Part shown: piece after piece, positions 7,380 to 12,076 of the stretch
Numbering within the stretch: the first letter of the stretch is position 1
How the letters are laid out: each line of letters starts with the position of its first letter
NCBI GenBank assembly: GCA_031283025.1
Contig: JAITCP010000043.1
Span: 1 to 14,367, forward strand
DNA from: Spirochaetaceae bacterium
GTDB taxonomy: Bacteria > Spirochaetota > Spirochaetia > Treponematales > Breznakiellaceae
DNA: 14,367 nt
Reading direction: 5' to 3'
Program-made: the position numbers and the translations under genes
The notes under the pieces: model-generated
Databases searched by the model: none
Told to the model about the DNA's origin: nothing
What the model saw: the letters and a program-made list of their open reading frames with translations, nothing else

Positions 7380-8456
7380 ATGGGAGGCGGTCGTCCCGTG
7401 GTTATTCAAACCATGTGGAAGGACCGTCTTTCTTTTGCAGACCTGCAAAGTGAAGCCGGGAAAAACCTGGTTCGCCGCATTGAAACGCTTCAGGCTATGG
7501 GCTGCGGCCTCCTCCGTTTTGCCGTGCCCGCCCTGGAAGACGCGGAAGCGCTGGGCGAATTGGCAGGACGGGTATCACTGCCGCTTTGCGCGGATATTCA
7601 CTTTGACTACCGGATAGCCCTGCGCTGTCTGGAGCTTCCCATCGCAAAAATAAGGATCAACCCCGGCAATATCGGAAACCGGAAAAAGGTGGAGGCGGTG
7701 GCATCCAAAGCCGCCGCCAGGAACATCCCCATCCGTATCGGAGTAAACGCGGGGAGCCTTCCCGCCGCGCTTCGGGAACAGGTGCAACGGGGCATGGACA
7801 GGGCGGAAGCCCTGGTCCAGGCCGCTCTGGAAGAACTGGCGGTATTTGATGAATTGGGCTTTACCGCCGCGGCGGTGTCGATGAAAGCGTCGGGAATTGC
7901 CGACACGATAAAGGCAAACAGGCTCTTTGCGGAACGCAGCGATGCGCCGCTTCATATCGGAGTAACCGAAGCGGGCCCCCTGGTGCCGGGAACGGTGCGG
8001 AACACCGCCGCCCTGCTGCCCCTCCTCCTGGAAGGTATCGGTGATACTCTGCGGGTTTCCCTTTCAGACAGCGTGGAAAACGAAATTATTGCCGGAAGGG
8101 AAATACTCAACGCGGTACGGGACATGACGGGGGCAGCCGGATCGAACCGCTTCGGCAGGGGGGTGATCCTTGTGTCGTGCCCCCTCTGCGGCAGGAACGG
8201 CTTTGACACTATCGCTTTTACCGAACGGTGGAAAACCCGCCTCTATGCCCTGGACAAAAACTGTACCATCGCCGTCATGGGCTGCGCCGTCAACGGCCCC
8301 GGGGAAGCAAAGCACGCCGATTTGGGAATCACCGGTGCGGGAAACAGCATCATGATTTTCAGGCAGGGGAGGGTAATCAAAACCCTTACGGCCAGGGACG
8401 ATGCGGAAATTGACAAGGCATTTGAGGAAGCATTGCGGGAATTGCAAAAATCATAG
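7380..8456 (+). CDS. ispG: 4-hydroxy-3-methylbut-2-en-1-yl diphosphate synthase (IspG/GcpE), start uncertain
   Basis: This enzyme makes HMBPP from methylerythritol cyclodiphosphate in the MEP isoprenoid pathway, using a 4Fe-4S cluster and reduced ferredoxin or flavodoxin. Counting from the first ATG (7380), 358 residues follow: a TIM-barrel domain (PVVIQTM, IRINPGNIG at 91-99, VTEAG at 195-199) and a C-terminal cluster domain. Cluster ligands are C267 and C270 (VSCPLCGRNGFD) and C302 in MGCAVNGPGE, with E309 close by. Conserved N-terminal sequence (PSRVLRIGGFDHVKAVF) continues upstream in frame to the atpK stop at 7305-7307, so the true start is probably upstream of 7380. That stretch has only ATA (7311, 7326), ATC (7314) or ATT (7347) as possible starts, and 7380 itself has no ribosome site. 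Function is firm; the N-terminus is not. Confidence 0.95.
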   Translation: MGGGRPVVIQTMWKDRLSFADLQSEAGKNLVRRIETLQAMGCGLLRFAVPALEDAEALGELAGRVSLPLCADIHFDYRIALRCLELPIAKIRINPGNIGNRKKVEAVASKAAARNIPIRIGVNAGSLPAALREQVQRGMDRAEALVQAALEELAVFDELGFTAAAVSMKASGIADTIKANRLFAERSDAPLHIGVTEAGPLVPGTVRNTAALLPLLLEGIGDTLRVSLSDSVENEIIAGREILNAVRDMTGAAGSNRFGRGVILVSCPLCGRNGFDTIAFTERWKTRLYALDKNCTIAVMGCAVNGPGEAKHADLGITGAGNSIMIFRQGRVIKTLTARDDAEIDKAFEEALRELQKS

Positions 8457-8472
8457 TTTTTTGAATACCTGT

Positions 8473-8505
8473 AGTTTCCGCTCTTGAAACTGTCATCTAT
8501 TTTTT
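8473..8505 (+). terminator. weak hairpin with T-run after ispG
   Basis: AGTTTC at 8473-8478 pairs with GAAACT at 8486-8491 around a 7-base loop, and a TATTTTTT tract follows about ten bases later. This could end the ATPase-ispG transcript. The stem is short and AT-rich, and the same bases include a candidate promoter for the tRNA, so the call is tentative. Confidence 0.3.
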
Positions 8506-8512
8506 ATATGCT
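8484..8512 (+). promoter_or_regulatory. candidate sigma70-type promoter for the tRNA gene
   Basis: TTGAAA (8484-8489) and TATGCT (8507-8512) are separated by 17 bases. Transcription would begin near 8519, leaving a leader of about 55 bases that carries the palindrome at 8525-8551 before the mature tRNA at 8574. Match to consensus is good in the -35 box (5 of 6) and moderate in the -10 box (4 of 6). Confidence 0.45.
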
Positions 8513-8524
8513 TGTATTTGAGCT

Positions 8525-8551
8525 TGTTCCAAAAACTGAAGTTTTAGAACA
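8525..8551. repeat. TCCAAAAACTG palindrome, copy 1
   Basis: TGTTC (8525-8529) pairs with GAACA (8547-8551), and AAAAC (8532-8536) with GTTTT (8541-8545), around a TGAA loop, with a small internal bulge. The core TTCCAAAAACTGAAGTTTT recurs at 10651-10669, where the stem is nearly perfect. It lies between a likely promoter and the tRNA, so it would be in the tRNA leader. Confidence 0.6.
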
Positions 8552-8573
8552 GGCACCATATAGTCCCATTTTG

Positions 8574-8647
8574 GGGCCCATAGCTCAGTTGGTTAGAGCT
8601 GCGGACTCATAATCCGTAGGTCCCTGGTTCAAGTCCAGGTGGGCCCA
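8574..8647 (+). tRNA. tRNA with anticodon CAU, probably tRNA-Ile2 (elongator tRNA-Met is the alternative)
   Basis: A full cloverleaf can be folded. The acceptor stem is GGGCCCA (8574-8580) with TGGGCCC (8640-8646), followed by discriminator A8647. The D arm is AGCTCAGTTGGTTAGAGCT. The anticodon stem is GCGGA/TCCGT with loop CTCATAA (8606-8612) and anticodon CAT at 8608-8610. The T stem is CCTGG/CCAGG with TTCAAGT. The 3' CCA is not encoded, so it must be added by nucleotidyltransferase. A CAU anticodon is shared by initiator Met, elongator Met and the lysidine-modified Ile2 species. The first pair is G-C, arguing against an initiator. C4-G69 and C5-G68 match the known determinants for the lysidine enzyme TilS, which favours Ile2, reading AUA. 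Confidence 0.95.
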
Positions 8648-8657
8648 AAAAAGCGTC

Positions 8658-8683
8658 CAAAACTGTTGCTTGACAGTTTAACA
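8658..8683. repeat. hairpin behind the tRNA sharing the TCCAAAACTG core
   Basis: AAACTGT (8660-8666) is followed after a short loop by ACAGTTT (8673-8679), forming a stem of about seven pairs. The flanking GTCCAAAACTG resembles the other palindromes in this window. It may help end the tRNA transcript, though only a weak AT-rich tail follows. The right arm overlaps the -35 box of the next promoter. Confidence 0.45.
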
Positions 8684-8698
8684 TATTATAACGATACT
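8670..8698 (+). promoter_or_regulatory. candidate promoter for the 8709 membrane protein gene
   Basis: A perfect TTGACA (8670-8675) is followed after 17 bases by GATACT (8693-8698), which matches four of six -10 positions. The start of transcription would fall near 8705, only about four bases before the ATG at 8709, so the message would be nearly leaderless. Confidence 0.5.
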
Positions 8699-8708
8699 TA
8701 AACCAGCC

Positions 8709-9263
8709 ATGTCTGATTTAACCCAAAACCCGTATGCTGGAGCCAAAACCAAAAAGGAACGGCAGGCTATTTACCAAGGACTCTTACTACGGCATGAAAA
8801 CGATGTTGAGGAATATGAACGGAAAAGAACGATATACGACGGTTTTATATCAATATGGGATAAACAGCGAAAAATTCAGCTTGAAGCGGATAACCGCTTC
8901 CACAAAAATATACTGACGATTGCGGCAGGGTCTTTCGGAGTCTCTTTTGCTTTTATAAACCAGATTGTTCCCTTAAAAAGCGCTGTTCATCCTGCCGTTC
9001 TTGTTTTATCATGGCTCTTCTTTGGACTTTCGATTGTCTTTGCGGTCTTGGAACCCCGTGTAGGCTCTGTAATACAAGACAAGCTCCTTGATGATATTGA
9101 AGAAAACATTGAGTTGGGATACGAAGGCAGACCGTATAAAGAAACAAGAAGATGGCTTTTAATGTTGCCAACCAGAATACTGAACTGGCTGTCATTTATT
9201 CTTTTTGCTATGGGGGTAGTATGCTTAATATTTTTTGTGTATCTCAACATGGCAGCCCGATAA
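8709..9263 (+). CDS. hypothetical membrane protein with three transmembrane helices
   Basis: I do not recognise this 184-residue protein. Residues 1-65 are charged and helical (KKERQAIYQG, then ENDVEEYERKRTIYD) and probably cytoplasmic. Hydrophobic helices lie at about 68-87, 95-115 and 156-180, with a charged loop (DKLLDDIEENIELGYEG) between the second and third. The last residues are MAAR before the TAA at 9261-9263. No other Met lies before residue 151, so the ATG at 8709 is the only sensible start, yet it has no ribosome site. GC is clearly lower than in the neighbours (about 42% over three counted lines, against 67% in a line of atpA), and it sits directly behind a tRNA gene, so transfer is possible. 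A polyproline frame overlaps its 3' end. Confidence 0.75.
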   Translation: MSDLTQNPYAGAKTKKERQAIYQGLLLRHENDVEEYERKRTIYDGFISIWDKQRKIQLEADNRFHKNILTIAAGSFGVSFAFINQIVPLKSAVHPAVLVLSWLFFGLSIVFAVLEPRVGSVIQDKLLDDIEENIELGYEGRPYKETRRWLLMLPTRILNWLSFILFAMGVVCLIFFVYLNMAAR

Positions 9264-9346
9264 AAAAAAGCAATAGCCGGCCAAGACCGCCGCCGCCTCC
9301 ACAACCGCCCCCACCGCCCCCGCCCCCTCCAAAAAACAAAAAATGA
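9221..9346 (+). CDS. possible 41-residue polyproline micro-ORF overlapping both neighbours
   Basis: An ATG at 9221 follows GGGGG (9212-9216), a plausible ribosome site, and opens a 41-codon frame inside the last 43 bases of the 8709 gene. After a short N-terminal part, residues 23-27 and 29-37 are all Pro (five, a Gln, then nine), followed by a basic tail KNKK. The TGA (9344-9346) overlaps the ATG of the next gene. Since that gene has no ribosome site of its own in the C-rich leader, coupling through this frame is plausible. The alternative is that the tract is the C-terminal tail of the 8709 protein, reached by a -1 shift near TTTTTT at 9230-9235. It could also be chance. Confidence 0.35.
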   Translation: MLNIFCVSQHGSPIKKSNSRPRPPPPPQPPPPPPPPPKNKK

Positions 9347-10563
9347 ATATCAGTAGCACAAACGCCGATGTTTCCCGTTTCGTCTTTTTTATAATTTTTG
9401 CCGGAACGCTTTGCGCGGCGGCGGGGGCGGAAACCTTTGAATTCAAACACGCGGCAGGAAACAAATACCGCATTTTGTCGGTGGTGGAAGAAGATGTCTA
9501 CATAGACCGCCGTTTTAGCCACCGGGCAAAAATACTTAACCGGGTTTCTGTGGAAATAAGCGATGTTGACGGAGAAACGGCCCGGCACAATGCCGTTTTC
9601 AGTTCCTCCGAGCAAATTCTGGAAGGGGACAGCAGTTTCCTGTGGAGCGAGGAATATGTTTCTGTTTTTGGGCGGGACAGGCTGGGGCGTCTCACCATAG
9701 AGCCTGAGTATTATATGCCCGTTGTTCGTAATATGCCCGTGTTCCCCGGCAGGGATTTGCATGAAGGGGAACGCTGGAGCGCTCCGGGCTATGAAGTGCA
9801 CGATTTCAGGAAGTCCTTTGGCATTGAACAGCCTTACCGTATTCCTTTTGAAGCAAGCTACACTTTTTTGGGTTACCGGGAATGGAAAGGAAAAACATAC
9901 CCTGTTTTTTCCGCATCCTACCGTATCTTTTACGAGCCGCAGGCGGTAAGCGGGCGGATCTGGCCCCGGCGTATAATGGGGGCCTCGGATCAGATCGTGT
10001 TCTGGGATTTGGAAGCAGGCCAGGCCGCAGCCTATGACGAAAGTTTTAGAATGATCTTTGAGCTTTCCAACGGGATGACGGTGGAATATCGTGGCCGTGC
10101 GGAAGCGGAAATAATCGAATCGGAGATCATGAATAAGGAAGACCTTGTTCAGGACATTATTGATGAAATCGAAAAGCTGGGAATAGACGATGTATCAGTA
10201 CGAATTGGCGATGAAGGCATCACCCTCAATTTGGAAAACATACAGTTCCCGCCTGATTCGGCTTTCCTTTTGGAAAGTGAAAAAATAAAGCTGGACAAGA
10301 TTGGGGAAATCCTCCGTCAATTTGCGGGAAGGGACATTCTGGTTGGGGGGCATACCGCCCTGGCAGGAACTGCCGAAGGCCGGATGAAGCTTTCCACGGA
10401 CAGGGCCGCCGCCGTGGCGAATTACCTTATTTCCAAAGGAGTGCGGGAGCCTTCCCACGTGGTTGTCCGGGGCTACGGAGCGGAACGGCCCCTTGCCGAC
10501 AACCGTACCGCCGAAGGGGCGCAGCGGAACCGGCGGGTAGAAATTACCCTCTTGGAGAATTAG
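9343..10563 (+). CDS. exported protein with C-terminal OmpA-like domain
   Basis: This 406-residue protein has a signal peptide at 1-29: a hydrophobic VFFIIFAGTLC core, with likely cleavage after AAAGA. The Cys there lacks a proper lipobox, so it is probably not a lipoprotein. Residues 30-255 look beta-rich with many aromatic residues, and I cannot assign them. About 290-404 is an OmpA-like periplasmic domain: VGGHTALAG (334-342), LSTDRAAAVANYL, GYGAERPLADN and NRRVEITLLEN. Such domains usually tie the outer membrane or periplasmic proteins to peptidoglycan. Of the two residues known to hold diaminopimelate, Arg is present (R354) but the GHTD Asp is replaced by Ala (A339). The start has no ribosome site and overlaps the polyproline frame. 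A strong hairpin follows the stop. Confidence 0.88.
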   Translation: MNISSTNADVSRFVFFIIFAGTLCAAAGAETFEFKHAAGNKYRILSVVEEDVYIDRRFSHRAKILNRVSVEISDVDGETARHNAVFSSSEQILEGDSSFLWSEEYVSVFGRDRLGRLTIEPEYYMPVVRNMPVFPGRDLHEGERWSAPGYEVHDFRKSFGIEQPYRIPFEASYTFLGYREWKGKTYPVFSASYRIFYEPQAVSGRIWPRRIMGASDQIVFWDLEAGQAAAYDESFRMIFELSNGMTVEYRGRAEAEIIESEIMNKEDLVQDIIDEIEKLGIDDVSVRIGDEGITLNLENIQFPPDSAFLLESEKIKLDKIGEILRQFAGRDILVGGHTALAGTAEGRMKLSTDRAAAVANYLISKGVREPSHVVVRGYGAERPLADNRTAEGAQRNRRVEITLLEN

Positions 10564-10569
10564 TAGTGG

Positions 10570-10606
10570 AGCTATTTCCAAAACCCGGTTGGTTTTGGAA
10601 ATAGCT
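10570..10606. repeat. long perfect hairpin after the OmpA-like gene
   Basis: GCTATTTCCAAAACC (10571-10585) pairs perfectly with GGTTTTGGAAATAGC (10591-10605) around a five-base loop, extended by one A-T pair outside. It starts seven bases after the stop. No T-run follows on either strand, so it is not a standard intrinsic terminator; it may protect the 3' end of the message. Its TTCCAAAAC arm links it to the other palindromes. Confidence 0.7.
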
Positions 10607-10611
10607 TAAGA

Positions 10612-10635
10612 AAAACTGTCCAAAAGGCCAGTTTT
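10612..10635. repeat. second hairpin of a tandem set of three
   Basis: AAAACTG (10612-10618) pairs with CAGTTTT (10629-10635). Inside, CC (10620-10621) pairs with GG (10626-10627) around AAAA, with one T/C mismatch. It contains GTCCAAAAGG, another variant of the TCCAAAA core. It lies six bases after the first hairpin. Confidence 0.5.
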
Positions 10636-10646
10636 AAACAAGGGTA

Positions 10647-10677
10647 GCTTTTCCAAAAACTGAAGTTTTGGAAAAGC
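10647..10677. repeat. TCCAAAAACTG palindrome, copy 2, just before the kinase start
   Basis: GCTTTTCC (10647-10654) pairs with GGAAAAGC (10670-10677) and AAAAC (10656-10660) with GTTTT (10665-10669), with one bulged A and a TGAA loop: 13 pairs in all. The core is the same as at 8528-8545. The only purine-rich candidate ribosome site before the kinase ATG (GGAAAAG, 10670-10676) is buried in its 3' arm, 12 bases before the start, so folding could limit translation. Confidence 0.65.
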
Positions 10678-10688
10678 CTCAGTGTGTA

Positions 10689-12074
10689 ATGAAAAACAAA
10701 CTTTTTTTCTGCGCCGATCTTGGTACCAGTTCTCTTAAAGCGGCGCTGATCGACAGTTCCGGTTCTCTCCATGCTTTTGCACGGGTTTCTTATACCGCTT
10801 CCGGTAACGGTAAACAATCAACACCAGCTTCCTGGCTGAGCGCTTTTTTTTTAGCGGCACAACAGCTTGCCGCTCCCCCTTGTCCGGTATCGGCGCTTGT
10901 TATTTCCGGGAACGGGCCGACACTGGTTCCGGTAAGCGGGGAAGAAAGCGAATCCGCGGAAACACTGCGCCCCCTTTACTGGTACGATCCGCCCCCCCGG
11001 TTTTCCGGCCCGCTTTCCGCCTGTTCCTCCCTGTTTCTGCCCAAGGTAAAAAAATTCATTAACGCTGATCCTGTTACTTTTGCAAAAACAAGATTTTTGT
11101 TTTCACCCCAGGAATGGCTTTCATGGAAACTTGGCGCAAGAGCGGTAACGGTAATTCCCCATAAAGGCTACGTTCCCTACTACTGGGACGAGGAACAGTG
11201 TGTTGAGTTCGGCATAGACGGGGATCGTTTTCCTCCCTTTGTTACGATGGGGGAAGTGATCGGGGAGTTAAGCCCCGCCCCTCTTACCGGGCCTTTTACC
11301 GATGCGCCGCTTGTTCCAAAACTGCTTGCGCCGGGAACTCCCATTATTGCGGGGGCGGCGGATTTTATCATGGCCCTGATAGGGACGGGGACTTTGGAGC
11401 CGGGAACAGCCTGCGACAGAACAGGCAGTTCCGAAGGGATTAACCTCTGCCTTGACGGAGGTGTTCCCCTCACACGATCCGGCGGAGCAAGTACTGGCGG
11501 CGTTAGCGTCGGCGGCGTAAACGCCGGTGAAACAAGCACCGGTAGTGTTAGTACAGGCGGAGTAAGCTCAGGCAGAACCGGTGGGCCGCTTTCCAAGGAA
11601 CTGCGCGTGCTTCCCCATGCCATTGAAGGCCTGTGGAACCTGGGGGCGGTGATACCGCAATCGGGGAGCCTTTTTGATGAGTACCGTGTTTCAAGCGGCC
11701 AAGACGGAAAACCCTACGGGGAGCTTGCCGCAGAGATACTTGACGATCCCGCCCATCCGGGACGGCCTGTACTGGAAACAATGGGATTGAATTTTGTTAA
11801 GGCGCTGGAGCTTATTGAATCTTCCGGTCATGCGGTGAAGGAGTTGGTTCTTTCCGGCGGCCAGTGCGCCGATCCCAGGTGGAACCAATACAAAGCGAAT
11901 TTAAGCGGCAGGATACTCAAAATCCCCGAAATTATCCATGCGGAACTGGCCGGAAACGCTGTGCTTGCCGCCGCCGCTCTGGATGGAAGCGGCATCCGTG
12001 AAAAAGCCGCCGTGATGATCCGCATAAAGGAACGGTATTTGCCCGCCGGATGTGATGTTCACAACTCGCAATAA
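10689..12074 (+). CDS. FGGY-family carbohydrate kinase (xylulokinase-like) with STGGV repeat insertion
   Basis: This 461-residue kinase transfers phosphate from ATP to a sugar or polyol; the substrate cannot be told from sequence. The N-terminal phosphate loop is ADLGTSSLKAAL (9-20), followed by VISGNGP at 71-77. The probable catalytic base is D225 in AGAADFIMALIGTG. The ATP-side signatures are TGSSEGINLC (245-254) and LSGGQCADPRWNQYKANLSG (388-407). Between residues 263 and 299 lies a low-complexity insertion of six imperfect STGGV pentapeptides that splits the link to LRVLPHAIEGLWNLG. The protein is a little shorter than typical members (about 480-520). An in-frame TTG at 10668 would add seven residues, but ATG 10689 is preferred. 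The lipid kinase gene follows two bases after the stop, suggesting one transcript. Confidence 0.9.
   Translation: MKNKLFFCADLGTSSLKAALIDSSGSLHAFARVSYTASGNGKQSTPASWLSAFFLAAQQLAAPPCPVSALVISGNGPTLVPVSGEESESAETLRPLYWYDPPPRFSGPLSACSSLFLPKVKKFINADPVTFAKTRFLFSPQEWLSWKLGARAVTVIPHKGYVPYYWDEEQCVEFGIDGDRFPPFVTMGEVIGELSPAPLTGPFTDAPLVPKLLAPGTPIIAGAADFIMALIGTGTLEPGTACDRTGSSEGINLCLDGGVPLTRSGGASTGGVSVGGVNAGETSTGSVSTGGVSSGRTGGPLSKELRVLPHAIEGLWNLGAVIPQSGSLFDEYRVSSGQDGKPYGELAAEILDDPAHPGRPVLETMGLNFVKALELIESSGHAVKELVLSGGQCADPRWNQYKANLSGRILKIPEIIHAELAGNAVLAAAALDGSGIREKAAVMIRIKERYLPAGCDVHNSQ
11490..11579 (+). repeat. 15-bp imperfect tandem repeat encoding (STGGV)6
   Basis: Six consecutive 15-base units encode STGGV, SVGGV, NAGET, STGSV, STGGV and SSGRT, kinase residues 268-297; SGGA just before looks like a worn seventh. 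Codons vary between units (AGT/AGC, GGC/GGT/GGA, GTT/GTA), so the units are diverged and not freshly copied. Length stays a multiple of three and the flanking domain is intact. Confidence 0.75.
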
Positions 12075-12076
12075 TC

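Noticed and set aside
8445..8463. CAAAAA/TTTTTTG stem spanning the ispG stop as a terminator
   Set aside because: It is an all-AT stem apart from one pair and would be unstable.
9287..9330. Possible G-quadruplex on the reverse strand of the C-rich tract
   Set aside because: Only three runs of three or more G are present (plus GG pairs), so a standard four-run quadruplex is not supported; the coding explanation (Pro codons) is simpler.
8525..10677. CRISPR-like array from the recurring TCCAAAA units
   Set aside because: The units are palindromes at irregular distances with genes between them; there are no regular spacers and no cas genes.
10664..10691. TTG at 10668 as the start of the sugar kinase
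   Set aside because: It lies inside the hairpin arm, has no ribosome site, and adds MEKPQCV before the natural start MKNKLFFCADLG.
11180..11623. Reverse-strand frame with Pro/Val/Leu repeats opposite the sugar kinase
   Set aside because: The apparent repeat (TPPVLTPPVL) is simply the complement of the STGGV tract in the kinase.
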